In this document: in pieces, positions 20,813 through 33,000 of the stretch
How the letters are laid out: the number at the start of each line of letters is the position of its first letter
Position numbering within the stretch: position 1 is the stretch's first letter
Assembly: GCA_963277665.1 (NCBI GenBank)
Contig: OY728158.1
Location: 600,432,818-600,496,817 of the forward strand
Reading direction: 5' to 3'
DNA length: 64,000 nt
Origin: Viscum album
Lineage: Eukaryota > Streptophyta > Magnoliopsida > Santalales > Viscaceae
Translations under genes and position numbers: made by a program
Notes under the pieces: model-generated
Database searches by the model: none
What the model saw: the letters and a program-made list of their open reading frames with translations, nothing else
Told to the model about the DNA's origin: nothing

Positions 20813-23169
20813 CAAAAGACTGTCAACATAAGTCTTCAATTGATGAACTACATCTCGAGATTCATCAGCAGCTACTTGAAGCTCATGCACTCGACCAACT
20901 TCACTCTTTTCAGCCTGATGGAGTGCTTTTTTGGCATCCGCAATGGTCTTCATACCATTTGTTTGAACTCCCTCCAGTGAATTATTGAGTTGGTCAAGTT
21001 CCCCAGTAACAACATCTAACTGTTTCTGAAGGTGAATATTCTGGACAACTTTTTCTTTGATCTTATGCTTCAGCTCCTTCATCCTGGCAGCATAGTCAGC
21101 CTCAGCTCGGGATACCGCAGCCTCAAATTTGCCGATGTTAATTGACAGTTTAACCCTAGTCAGATCTTCACGACACTTTTGATCCTGCTCCCACCTGAAG
21201 ATGACTTGTTTCACCTCGGTATGGATTTCTTGATATCAAAAACCGCCAAGTACTAGCATGATAAACTGGGACGACAATCGAGGGATATTCAATGATAGAT
21301 ATTCTAAAGGTACCTCAGATATGATTTTCCATATGTTGTTCCATGCCTTGCATCGTGATAAGCTGAGCACCTTAAGCACCTCTGGGTCTGATTCAATATC
21401 ATCATCACAGGGGGGGAATGTAATCTGGTATTAATGCACTTAAGGAGTGCCCTGTTCAACTCCTTCCCCCCTGACTTGTGCTTCTTCACTTTCAATTCCC
21501 ATTGGGAAAGAGGCTAGAGCCTCACCTCCAGATCTAGCCACTACAGTTGATGGCCCTGCATAATTAATTTAAAGATTTGGTAAATTTCAAAGGATAACAA
21601 AATAATCAATTGTCTTTCAAATTAATTACAATCACAAATATTGTCATCCCTTACCCGACGGTGGATCAGCAACCTGAGAAGACTTTTCCCCATCTTTCCC
21701 AGTCTCAACAGGATCTTCAAGATGGGTCTCAGGAGGGTTTAATAGGTTTATCTCTACTTGAGGTAATGTTTCTGCAGTGGTAGGGTTGACATCCATGTCC
21801 ACACCCTCTTCAGGCATTGGCAGTTCAGCAGCTTCTATGGATGGAACTGCATATTATTTTTAGTCATGATTAGAAGTGTAAATTATAAGAAAATTTACTA
21901 GGCGAAGGATAACACTCACGCCCAAGGTCTTCTAAATCACATGACAACTTAGCATGATCATAAAATTATTCAAAAGACATGCCATGATTCATAATTTCAT
22001 CCAATGATATTTTAGAATCCTGGTTAGTCTCACCAGTGGGAACGTTTGATGTGTCTTCTTGGCGACTTACGTCCCGCGGCCCCTGACCCTGGACAACATC
22101 TTCGGATAAAATCACGGCATCAGTTGCAACAGCAGCCAGAAGCTCTAATGCAGGAGTTGAACCTGAAGTATCATAGAATGGAAGTCAGTTGGTGTTTTGT
22201 TCATTATTTTTATGAAGCATTGTTGAATTACCACAAACAGGTTCTTCTCTTCTTGCAATAGTAGTAGGAGGGATACAGAGAACATATGCTAGCTCTTCTC
22301 CAGGAGAAGCCAAGTCATCTTGAATCTGTGACTGTTCCACAGCACCCTCCGTGGTCCTTGAAGGAGGATCAGTCCTTTCCCTTAGGGGGGAAATTGAAGA
22401 AGCCCCTGAAATCCCCAGAAATATGAGTAACCATGTGGTCATGGGTATAGAATCATGATTACCCGAAGGACTTACCGCTGCTAATGAATCGTTTAGATGG
22501 GACTTCTTCCTTCATTGCCTTTGATTCTTTGTTTTTTTGGGAGTATCGGCAGTCTCCCTTATTGGCACTTGGATGGGAGAGGGGAAAGTTGTGTGCAACT
22601 CCTCATCCATGGCCTGCTGTCCTGGAGATATCTCGCCTGGTTCGCGAGGAGATTCAGCAGCAGCCCAGATGGAAGTATCACCAGGGATATTCTGTGGTGA
22701 AGGAACCTCAGTTCCTTTCTTTTCAAGCTGCAAGATGAAGAAAATAACTTCCTTAATGTAACAAAGCTTCGACTGGAATCAAGTTGCAAAGAAAATAAGA
22801 AAAGAAAACTTACATCTTCAGGAGCTACATAATCGTGCCACTCCTCATCAATCCCCTCAGCGGCACCACGATCAATCAATTCCTTCACCTTCCTGGTGAT
22901 AGGAACAGACTCATTAGTGGCATATATGATCATTTCCAGCTCTCTGATGTAAGCCCACACTTCATTGGGGTTATCCTCGTATTGGATATTTGTAGAAGAC
23001 GGAAGATTCCCTATTCCAGGAAGTTGTAGGCCCTCACACAAATCTAGCCAGGCAGTCTCAGTACCACAGTATGAACCCTGCCATAACTGGACAGCCTCTA
23101 GTCTTAGATATGAAGGCTGTGATAAAGGTCCTACAATCTTTGACTTAAATTTCTTCCCAGCTCCTGCAA
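20813..23169 (-). pseudogene. C-terminal exons of the antisense gene: acidic linker and coiled coil
   Basis: The exon at 23169-22814 encodes a globular part (LYLRLEAVQLW-like and ITRKVKELIDRG) ending at CCTGAAGAT, followed by GTAAGT. The next four exons encode acidic Pro/Ser/Glu-rich sequence with no known domain. The exon at 21555-21314 ends WNNIWKIISE. The last exon codes for a highly charged helix (EAAVSRAEADYAARMKELKH, then KKALHQAEKSEVGRVHELQ) that should form a coiled coil and ends with a stop near 20810. The donors GTGAGT, GTAAGT and GTAAGTCC and the TGCAG/TTCAG acceptors are good plant sites. The exon at 21920 has one in-frame TAA, and the one at 21314 has a TAA and a CCCCCCC run that may hide an indel. 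Confidence 0.7.
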
Positions 23170-23249
23170 CTACAGATAGAGAATAAGAAAATAAGACTTA
23201 TTGCTTTATAAAGTAACAGTGATTAAATTACCACAATGAAGTAACTCAC

Positions 23250-25337
23250 CAGGAGTTGATTGAGTGGGTCTTTTAATTCTGGCTGGAGGATTATATCGGG
23301 CACGAAACCGCTTTTCCAATGGTTGTGCCTCATCATCCCCATCAGGGAATCCGGTGAATCAGTTCTAGAGGAGGAATCTGCCAAATCAGCTTCAGGAGGG
23401 GAAGTATCACCTTCATGAGGAAGGGTTTCTTTCTCTACAGTCCTCTTCCTTTTCCCCAATTGATAAATTGGATGATTCATAACCCCTTTGGGGTATGATT
23501 CTATCCAGTGTTAGGCATAATATTTAGTCAAATTATGTGCCACTTTTTCAACTGGTAGATCAAATATTTCCCCAGTCTTCTCCCTCGACGTCAGCGGCCA
23601 TAGTTGCCAAGAAACCATCAGATGTTGCTCTAACCTGACATGTACTAGAGGAGATACAACAATCTGTTGTAGAAATTTGAATTGACGTGCAAATCTATAT
23701 GGAGCATAGGCCTCACATATAATTTCTCCATCAATCTTGGCAACTATCACACCATCCCTGCAAGCTAGCATGTATGCCCTCAAATCCAAGTGGGCTGTTC
23801 CATCATCGACAAACTGCCCGGTTGGCGGATTTCCATAGGGAAAAAAGTTGAATTCCTTAAACATGCTCAGCCTCAATTTCATGTCATAGGCATTAACATC
23901 TAATGGAGCAACTCTAGAGAATTCTTTCACTGACGGCCTGAAATAACTTCCAGGAATTTGTAATCCATTATGTACATTGTAAGTCCTGAAGTGAGTGGCG
24001 ATCCATCCCCATAGAACTTGGAATGGTACCACTATTCTTAAAGGAGATTTACCCATGAAGACATGAAGTAAACTCCTGTGAATATTTGCTAAAATGGGGG
24101 TAGCCAACCCAACCATTTTTCCCTTATTCAACTTTGCTGAAATGACGAAGGTCCCTGGCCTGACGCCTCCCTTCGAATCCCTGACTGGCAAGAGATAAAT
24201 GCTGAGCCACATTTCCAAGAAGCCCGCTAGACGAGTCTTCTTTGGGATCCTTTGATTCACCTCATATCCCCACTTCTCGAACTCTCCTGCTTCTAGAGTT
24301 GGCCATAATGTGCCAAGAGCACCCCTCTTCTCAGGTTTTGGGCAGGTGGTAGGACGTTTGGGCCTCTTATCCTTGGATTTCTTTTTCTTGGATCCTTTTT
24401 CTTTCGACTCGTTCTCCTTTGTCTCCCTCTATTTCTTCTCAATAAGAAATATATTCATCCATTCCTCCAGATGAATATACTTTCTAGAATGAGTTAATGA
24501 GGTCTCTGAAATTTTGAGCCTGTGGAAGATCTTAAATAATTCTCGAGCTAAAGCAAGAGTCTTCTCTGAATCATTCCAAGTCACCTTGGGTGGAATGAAT
24601 TCATCATACATGTCAACCTAAAATTGGAGCCCCTGAGATCTTATGGACATCCCACAGACTGATGCCTACTTCTCCATGAGTCAGATGGAAAGAATTAGTT
24701 GCTGGACTCCAGTGGCTGAGTATCTATGGCACGAATTTATCATGTCTATAAACATATGTTTGCCCAACCTAGGCAGCTTCGTATATCTCCACCCCTTTCA
24801 GATCCTCGACAAACTCTGCACAGGTTTGTCGCACCCAGTATGCCCACATCCAAGTTGGCTTCACGCCTCCCCCAGGAAGGAAGTCCCAACTTTTCTTCCA
24901 GCCTTTGGATTGATCCATCTGAGCATTTTGGAAGATTGAAGGATGACAATGTGGTTACAGCTCAGGCGTATGATCTTTCAGATCTGGCGTACAATGGCTA
25001 TAATGCATCATATGGGCCTGCTCCACTGTTCCAGCATTTAGAAATACTCCTCCACCTAAGATATTTGCTGAAGCAAAGTTGGTGTAATTTTGAAACCACG
25101 AAAATGGGAGATAGTTCTTTGCTTCTGGAATAGTAACTTATCGCAGATGACCGTAGTCATACAAAGGCAAATAAATGCTTTTGGGGAAGTCGCGATGATA
25201 TTTCTTCAGATACTTAGCCAAATATGGAAGAGTGCTACTTTTGATGGTATAATAATCATTACCAATGATGTTCATCATATCATAAATACTCTTTCTAGCC
25301 AGTTCATCAGAAATTCCGGTTCTAAGAGCCATTGATT
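23250..25337 (-). pseudogene. PMD-coding exon of the antisense gene
   Basis: The likely start is ATG at 25332-25330 (MALRTGISDELARK), just after a TTTGTGCAG acceptor. Segments in order on the minus strand: IYDMMNIIGNDYYTI, IPEAKNYLPFSWFQNY (near 25115), a Trp-rich part KPTWMWAYWVRQTCAEF (near 24840), then GEVGISLWDVHKISG (near 24670), which matches the PMD signature of GE..(V/I)TL.DV..L.GLP, and YDEFIPPKVTW (near 24605). A 249-residue open stretch (24260-23511) covers the rest, including FGN-type FFPYGNPPTGQFVDDG. A basic KKKKSKDKRPKR run near 24370 could act in nuclear import. Frameshifts lie near 25140, 24620 and 23330; stops include those near 24960, 24770, 24730, 24430 and 23510. Confidence 0.78.
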
Positions 25338-25429
25338 CTGCACAAAGGATGAATAATTAACTCTTAAGTAAGTTGATTTTTCATAAAATTTTGTGAAGGA
25401 ATTTTAAGAAAAAATGGAAAAGGCATTAA

Positions 25430-25770
25430 GGCGCATAATTCTGAACTTGACGCGCAAGTATGGATGTGTCGTGCAAGTGGTTATGTGCTGCACAAGTTTC
25501 TGTCGTGCAAGTATCACCGCGCAAGTCCTATTACCTTGACAGCAGCGCGACGACGAAGAAACAGCGGAAAACGAGAGACTTGCATGGCGAAGGTGACCTG
25601 CGCGGTGAGAGCTCGAGAATCTAGAAATCAAATGCTATGCACGGAAAAGGACAACGTATTTATAGGCAAGGCTACCTACCTGCGCACCTACAGCATGCGC
25701 GCTCTATCCCTGCGTGACTCACACTTGCGCACCACCCTCTGCACCATCAACACTTGCACGCCGCTTTTCC
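25430..25770 (-). promoter_or_regulatory. Antisense promoter with CGCGCAAGT cluster and leader intron
   Basis: On the minus strand TATAAATA stands at 25664-25657, within GCCTATAAATA, the same context as the LTR TATA box. Around it, from 25770 down to 25430, lie about ten copies of the CGCGCAAGT/ACTTGCGCG motif that also crowds the LTR promoter. Downstream, AAG|GTAATA at 25535/25534 and GCAG at 25341-25338 would bound a 197-bp leader intron ending just before the PMD start. The sites are seen in the sequence; promoter activity is inferred. Plus-strand frames here, such as 25464-25880, are shadows of the motifs. Confidence 0.65.
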
Positions 25771-25826
25771 TTTGGTTTTCTTCTTTTCCTCAGAGTCAAA
25801 TCCAAATTTCTTTCGGATCCAACTCT

Positions 25827-25835
25827 GAGGGGGGA
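25827..25835 (+). other. Polypurine tract of the Tat element
   Basis: GAGGGGGGA lies four bases (CTTT) before the 3' LTR, which starts TGTTGACGC at 25840. This is the plus-strand DNA primer site. Confidence 0.85.
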
Positions 25836-26761
25836 CTTTTGTTGACGCTCCTTTTCATCACATTTTCTAAAAGAATGTAAAGGTAAATGACTTAGTCTAA
25901 GGTGATTCATCCTTTGAAGAAACATCAAAAATAGACAAAGGGATGAACAAGGAGAACATTTCCCATAGGTCGTGCAAGTTCCATCACTATCATGCAAGTA
26001 TACTTGCGCGCCCCATAATGGTCGTGCAAGTGACATGCACGCCCTAAAATATAACCGCCCGGGGTCTTCTCCAGCCTATAAATAGACCCTGTGGGCCCTC
26101 CATTTCGAGAAGAAGTTTTTCCAAAAACTCAGATTTGAGCTCCCGGTGCCCAAGTCTCTTCTCAATGCTTCCAAAACACTTCTAAGGTAATTTATTACCT
26201 AGAATAGAAGATCTAAAGAGGGAGAGGAAGGCCTAAGTGTTGAAACTCATCAACACTTGCGCGCCTGAGTGGCCAGCCCTTAAGGGAAACGTCCACACTT
26301 GCGCGCTGCCTAACTCCTTCAATAGAACTTACGCACCACTCTTCTGGAAGAACCTCAAGATGATTCTAAAGGCATAAAACCAAGAGTCGCTCAAGTATTA
26401 CCCTACTGGTTAACCGTCGCGCAAGTACCCATGTGTCGCGTAGGTATACCTGCAGGACTAGGACTTGCGCGCCCACGCAGTACCTGCACACCTGCCAGGA
26501 CTTGCGTGCCCCTGCCTTTTTGGGTGCCCTTCTTGCCCATTTCACCCATCTTAAGCAATTCCACCTCTCCTATTCAAGATTCAGTCTTCAAGACACTCTT
26601 CAAAGCCATTTATGGCAAGATTTCTTGATTTGACTTCCTTATCTGAAAGGAATTATGTGGATTATCACTCAAAACCTATTGATTTACACATCTTTATGTC
26701 ACTAAAGATTGAGATTACATTCATTCAACCTAATCATTTAAGATGAGAGAACTCTCAAATC

Positions 26762-27129
26762 TGGGCCTCCTTTTCAGGAGTAAGCCCCAGTCAAAACTAC
26801 TTTAACCTGGGCCTCGTTTTCAGGAGTAATCCCCAGTCATAATTCCTTTAACCTGGGCCTCCTTTTCAGGAGTAATCCCCAGTCATAATTCCTTTAACTT
26901 GGGCCTCCTTTTCAGGAGTAATCCCCAGTCATAATTCCTTTAACCTGGGCCTCCTTTTCAGTAGTAAGCCCCAGTCATAATTCCTTTAACCTGGGGCTCC
27001 TTTTCAGGAGTAAGCCCCAGTCATAATTCCTTTAACCTGGTCCTCCTTTTCAGGAGTAAGCCCCAGTCATAATTCCTTTAACCTAGGCCTCCTTTTCATG
27101 AGTAAGCCCCAGTCTTAATTTCTCTTAAC
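26762..27129 (+). repeat. 46-bp tandem repeat in the 3' LTR, 8 copies
   Basis: Eight copies of the hairpin-forming unit described for the 5' LTR, followed by two decayed partial copies to about 27235. Unit-number change between LTRs of one insertion shows expansion or contraction after integration. Confidence 0.9.
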
Positions 27130-27514
27130 CAGTTCTAATTTACTTTTGATATGGGATTCCTTCTCAAGAGTAAAAACCAATCATAATTCCTCTCCTAATT
27201 TGGGCCTCCTTTTCAGGAGTAAGCCCCAAGTTAGAGTATTCAAATCTCCATGAAGAACATATACCTTTATGGACCCTGTTCCTGGATTTCTTCCCTGAAG
27301 TAAATCTTAATCTTCATTTATCTGGGCAGTCATACATACATAATCCCCATATTATATCTTATGATTGCATCTTTCATGGAACAATTGTCTAATTTTTTAC
27401 CAATACCTCTTGTTTCTCACACTGAGCATGACTCACGTGATCTTAGAGTGTAAAAGTAATTATGACATCCTTATTTGAGCCATAAATCATAAACATCATA
27501 CTCCCTTACTCGAA

Positions 27515-27557
27515 CTACGTGGGTTATGATTCCTTATCTAAACAAGGATACGTAGGT
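27515..27557 (+). other. Covarying stem-loop, copy B (3' LTR)
   Basis: Same inner arms as copy A (TCCTT/AAGGA), with outer CTACGT and TACGTAGGTAG. It is the allele of copy A in the other LTR of the same insertion. Confidence 0.7.
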
Positions 27558-28134
27558 AGCCCATATATGGGTACGATCCCAACTCTGAAATAATCCATGT
27601 CCTTCTGAATGAAAATAAACTTCAAGTTCCCCACTGAGTGGCTTTAAAACCAGCATGGTCATCATAATGACCAAGATACTTCTATATAAATGTGTCGAAG
27701 GATACCATTGACCAAGAATCACTAATAAATACAGATGATTCTCTATCGATGAAGAACCTCGAATACATAGAGAAGATTCTCTTAATTTCTTAAATATTTA
27801 ATCATTGATTGTCAGATCTGAAGGAAAGCTCATTTTATACTTGGTAATGTAATAAGGATTCACGAACATAACTTAAATCTATAAAGAGAGTCCTAGAGTT
27901 GACAATAGTTCCCCTCAAAAATGTGTGTTGAGTCCGACCTCCCATTCTATCAACCAATGCAAATTACTAAGCCTCATCATTCCACAAACTAATGATCACC
28001 TACCTTTGGAAAGTAGGTCCAAATGGATGTGGAATCATTGGATGTTACCGGTTCTATGAACAAACCCGTTAGAAACCGAACGGAATGTTTGAACCTTCAA
28101 TCAAGGAGGTCATCCCCGAATTCCAAGGGAAACA

Positions 28135-28139
28135 CCCCC
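28135..28139. repeat. Target site duplication, right copy (Tat element)
   Basis: CCCCC, identical to 5127-5131. Removing 5132-28139 rejoins the SIRE-like LTR. Confidence 0.85.
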
Positions 28140-28655
28140 GAAAAAATGTGGTAGAGGTTGTGAACCCTAGACAGTTGTGAAAACTATTATAAGCCCGATA
28201 CAGGATGCGTATCAAGTTTATTGTTAATATAAATTTCCTGGTGGTAGGTGATCACCAGTTGGAGAGGATTAAGTATCATCTTGAGACTGAACATCTTGTT
28301 TTACTTCACTGTGCTCTATACTTTTGTTATACTCTGTTTTATATATTTTCCTCTGATTATAACTGCTAAAACATAGAACCTTTTTTCATTCACTTTGATA
28401 GTTAGTTTTGGTTAGTGTGTGTATGTGTTTAATTTTAAAAAATTGTTTCAAAAGTTGAAGAAGTGTTTTACACTGATTCACTTGTGGACTGATCACCCTT
28501 TCAGTAACATGTTGAACAACTATACATTTATATCTCTACTGCCTTAATTAACTGGGCCATTTCAAAATTTGGGGGATCATTAAAAGAAAATTTTTAACAG
28601 AAATTTTAAGTTGGAACTGAATTCACCCCCTATTGAAATTCCACTCCAACCAACA
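28140..28655 (+). repeat. 3' LTR of the SIRE-like copia element, right part
   Basis: This continues the LTR interrupted at 5131. The end carries the sequence TTCACCCCCTATTGAAATTC, similar to the pyrimidine-rich end common in SIRE/Angela-type LTRs, and stops at CCAACA (28650-28655), the inverted match of the TGTTGG start. Confidence 0.65.
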
Positions 28656-30000
28656 TGTTCTCCCAACACCTGGTAATCTTAAGAGAATTTATAGGGAGGC
28701 ATGGGAACATATACCAACATGAAAAAATGGAAAACAATGTCTAAAATTAATGAGGTGCTTGATAAAGAGGAGAATGAGAGGGTCCCTTACTTTAGTACAG
28801 TAATGGCTTAGGTAAAGGTTATAACAAGGGGCGATAAATTATATATCATAATTTGAACATAAATTGTGAAATAAATTTATGTTTATTAAGTAATTAACAC
28901 CTAATAAATTCAAATTCAAAATTCTAAATACAATGAAGGCGCATGAATGAAAAAATGAGAGAGGGATCCCTTACATTGATAGGGTTCTTTTAAAATCATT
29001 TAAGGGACTTATTAAGATATTTTAGTATCCTTTAGAGGGATATAGAGTGGGATGAGAATATTAATTTCATGCTCTATTAGTCATATTGAAGTGAAATGGT
29101 AGGTTGGTGGGTTTATATATAAATATACAAGATAATTCATTATTGATCTTCAAACATAGATTTTGGAAACTATATGATAAAGTAACCAAATCTAAAAAAA
29201 TACCATGGTTTCTCCCATCATTTTATTCCAAAGTGGAGTGGTTTTAATTATTTTACATGTTTATGAATTGATCTTATTAAAATAATATATTTGGTGATGT
29301 TGAGGTGAGATATGTTTATAATTACCTGATTTTAAAACCCTAAAATTTAATATAGACTTATGAGGATTCATTAAAACTTTATAAAATTAATCAAATTACC
29401 TAAAAATAATTTTAAACATTAAAATTAATTTTGGTAGTCGATAACATTTATAGTATTTATTAAAACATGTCTAGGTTTTTATTATTTTGTAATACATACC
29501 ATAAAATTATACCATATTTAATTTTTACCCAAAAAACATGGCTGTCTTAAAAAAATTATAAAATTTCACAGTTAGATAAATTAGAGGAGATGATTTAAAA
29601 AATAATATTAATTTTAATAAAATAATTCAATAAATATTATAATATAAACTCTTAAGTTAAAAACCCCAATTTTATAAAAACACTAGTTTATTTATAGTAA
29701 GCATTTTCTGACCCTTACAATGATTATATTATGCTTCATAAAATTGTAATATCATTTATATTTAATAAATATTAATTACTAATAATATTTTTTTAAAAAT
29801 ATCATTTATTTTAAAATTTATTAAATTCATAAAAAGTGTGTCTTTTTAAAAACTATATATCTCTCAAAAATGCATTTTGGGTTTCATCATACCAAAATCT
29901 AATTTTTATGAAACTCGTTATTTAATCATTTAAAGAATAATATTACAATAGGAAAAATATAATGACTATTTTATAAAAAAATATAAAAATTAATACTATT
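28656..30000. other. AT-rich stretch, no gene seen
   Basis: Strongly AT-rich sequence with many A and T runs. I see no ORF of note, RNA gene, clear repeat array or mobile element end here. It may be old decayed repeat DNA. Confidence 0.6.
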
Positions 30001-33000
30001 TGGGTCTAGATATGCTACCCTTTGTTACGCCATCAAATGATCTAAGGGTATGGAGTGTAGTTGTAATATTTTCTTGGGGTGATTCGTCATACATGGTTGG
30101 GGTCATGATCTCGATGATCTTGAACTTCACACATTAATTTTTTAGTTCATTATTTAGTTATTGAATCTCTTCTTGGCCTTAGTCATGGTAAAATCCCAAT
30201 GATGTTATCTCCCTTAGAGACTCTGATGAATGGGCTTCATAGGACACGATCCTACTAGTCAAGGCCATCTCTTCTTCCATATGTGTCAATTATTCTTTAT
30301 CATAATCCACAATATATACTAAACTTAATAGTCACTATAAAATGGATATATTATCAATGGATATAATTCTTAATGGTATTTTAAAACATTCCATGTTATA
30401 ATAGTCCAATATAGTGAATTTTTTCTATAACTACATTTCTTAATAATAAATTTATATAGAGAAGGGGATTTCATAGCATAACAGTTTGATCCACTACATA
30501 ATAAGTTAGGTAAGGAACCTAACTATGATTTATAGTCTAGTTAAACATTTATCAGGGACTTGGGTTATCTATTCTTGGTACATTAGTGTTCAGTTAAATT
30601 TAAAATGAACTTATAGCTATTGGGTTATTTATGTCAGTTTGGATTTAAATGTACTTTTTCGATAGAAACCATCACATTAATCTAGATTGTTTTATCTAGT
30701 ATAGTCGGGACACAAACACATTCTATATAATTCCCTGAGAGGTTGTGATAAGCCTCTCATATGTGTAGATGATTAGTGGATCCCCGATCCTATTAGATGT
30801 GAATGAAAAATTCTTCCTTACTGCCTCCTTAGGGTTTACACAAAAAGGGACCCTTCACTTGAAAGAGAGATGTTAAAAATGACCCAAGAAATTCTAGGTG
30901 AATTTCTTCCCCCAATGGTTAAAATTTATCGATGGTAGTTGGGATGTAGGATTTATTAAGTACATTGTTCAGGGGAATATGGTGAAAATACTAAGGAATT
31001 ATCCATCCCATAAACCTCAAGGTCTTTCAAAGGTATACTCACTAACACTAAAAGAATTGAACTATAAAACACAAGGTTGTTATGCTATTCTGGTGATTAA
31101 AAGACTCACCCATATGGACAAATTAGTCACAATGTAAATAAATAAATATATTCCTTCAATGATGGAAATATCATTATTGGGTTATATTTTTAATGTTAAT
31201 AATGGAATCCCAACTTTCCATAGGAAGAAAAATTTATTTAGAGGCACCAATATTAACTTGGTTCTATTTTCTTCTTGGAAAAGTTTATAAGGGGAGGACC
31301 CCTTCAAGATCATAGGATCCTTTATAATTCTCTATAGATTGATTTTGTAATATATTGGTGGATATCAATTCTCAATGACTCGGTGTTCCCAAAAACATGA
31401 TTTAGACCCTTTCACTATTTCTTGTGTGGATTCAAGCCTTATAATATGATTGAACATGATATCAAGTTCATGTTTAATAAAACAATAATATTTATCTTTA
31501 TGCCAAATTTTGTACCACTTAGTATGATTCCAAAAAATTACACTTTTTATTTATGAGAAAATACAAAATTTATATCCTTTAGGGATGACGTGTTGGATGG
31601 AATAATTTATTGGTATCTGATCTATAAAGGATACTCCCCTTGAAAATTTGGCTAAAAATTTTACTTCCATGAAAAGATATATCATGATCCACCCAATTTC
31701 ATGCAATATGAAAACCATGTCATAATTTATCATCAATGTTGGTTGATTATATCATGGGAGGAGTCATGAATTCATTTTTTCATACCACCCATAAAATCTG
31801 ACATCATGCGTCTGACTGATTATGTCCAGACATGGATAAAGTCTCAACATAATGGAAAACTAGATATTATCATGAATCAAAAATGGACTACCAATTGAAG
31901 AGGATGAGGAAGAATGGGAAGAACCAATACCAGTTCATAGGTTTATAGAAATATTTTCTCTGTGAAAACCCATTGATTACTATATGATATAGAAATGGGT
32001 AGGCATATGAAAACTACACCTCAATAAAAATAGAAATTTCCTAGCAAAGAGTTACTTCCTAGACATCTATTCATGCTGACACAACCTTCTTATTTTTTTG
32101 CCTTGTTTTGGAATCCTAGTAGGTATCCTATCTACTTGGTAATACTATATTTATCTTTATAAGGAAGAGGGAAATGTCATAGTTTTAGGGTTTTTATTTT
32201 CACCCACGAGAATCCCCTGGGTAGGTCACCCAAATGAAGTGAATACTTTTTTTGTGATCTTGAGGCAAAAATCCACTCTACCAATGGAATGGTCTATTAT
32301 TTGAATTTAGTGGTTTTGATATCGAGGCCCCAAATGGTCTCAACCTAAGGAGAGGAAACCATTCAATGTAATCCTTTATAAGAATGGGGTTGATCCTTGC
32401 TTTTTTTAATTTCCATAAAGAATATTATTATTATAATTTATCATTTTTGTGACTCTTTTTAGATACCAAAGATGGTCAGTCACCTATTTTCCTCCAAAAT
32501 AGTTGGTAAGTTCCATGATGATATTTCTTTTTGTGGATTAAAATTTTGGGTATGTGTAGGAAGTATATCACACCCTATTGGAAAAATTTAGTAATTAACC
32601 TCTAATTCATCAATTCAAAATTTATTTTCACTTTCTGTGAAAACTTTAATAGATCTATCCCCCTAAAGGAATAAAAAAATGGAAGTGGGAGAGTACAAAA
32701 TAAATATATCTTCATTCTAGGTGGAAAAGTGAGTATAAAGTTTCAATTATCTATCAAATATTTTTCTCTAAATGGAAAATCCTATATTTTTCTAAATACT
32801 AGTTAAATTTTTATAAGAAAAAAAACATCACATGACCAAGAGTGTGTCAGATTTATACTCTCAAGAGGAACTTATGAAACTCTAAAGACCATTAAGGCAT
32901 ATGGGATATTATAGTTAACCTACCACCTAAAATAATCAATTGTTTTTTATCTAGACCTAATTCCAACTGGTGACCTTACAAAATCCATGTTCATAAATCT

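Larger units (their letters stand above)
20813..25664 (-). pseudogene. Antisense, multi-exon plant mobile domain (PMD) gene inside the Tat element
   Basis: Read on the minus strand, this is a gene with its own TATA box, a leader intron and about eight further exons, opposite to gag-pol. Proposed exons: about 25630-25535 (leader), 25337-23250, 23169-22814, 22727-22476, 22405-22232, 22162-21920, 21846-21655, 21555-21314, and about 21228-20813. The introns between exons 2 and 8 have GT-AG ends and compatible phases after allowing for a few indels; the last junction is unsure. The product is a PMD protein (large second exon) followed by an acidic, Pro/Ser-rich region and a C-terminal coiled coil. 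PMD proteins are known as host factors (MAIN/MAIL type) and as passengers of Mutator-like and gypsy elements. The frame is broken by about three frameshifts and several stops. The biochemical role in the element is unknown. Confidence 0.8.
5132..28134 (+). mobile_element. Complete Ty3/gypsy Tat-lineage LTR retrotransposon, 23.0 kb
   Basis: The element has TG...CA LTRs of 2250 and 2295 bp, CCCCC target duplications, a tRNA-Trp-type primer site, a pre-gag ORF, gag-PR-RT-RNase H-second RNase H-integrase in one frame, a long 3' UTR with tandem repeats, an antisense PMD gene and a polypurine tract. The second RNase H, the DNG-type protease, the pre-gag ORF and the large size place it in the Tat clade (relatives include Ogre and Retand). 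Every coding part has stops, so it is not autonomous now. The LTRs differ at 10 of the first 143 bases by hand count (about 7%). It sits inside the 3' LTR of a SIRE-like element and is therefore younger than that one. Confidence 0.93.
25840..28134 (+). repeat. 3' LTR of the Tat element
   Basis: This is the direct repeat of 5132-7381, starting TGTTGACGC and ending GGGAAACA. It has the same layout: CGCGCAAGT cluster, TATA box at 26077-26084, 46-bp hairpin repeats (eight copies), CTCACGTGA-type sequence near 27430 and the stem-loop at 27515-27557. It is 45 bp longer than the 5' LTR because of one extra 46-bp unit. CCCCC follows at 28135-28139. Confidence 0.93.

Noticed and set aside
22559..23041. 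One continuous 160-codon minus-strand frame as a separate gene
   Set aside because: The reading passes through GTAAGT at 22813; the part beyond is intron, and the exon joins 22727 in the PMD gene.
25464..25880. 138-codon plus-strand frame
   Set aside because: It covers the antisense promoter, the polypurine tract and the 3' LTR start; it is a shadow of GC-rich motifs.
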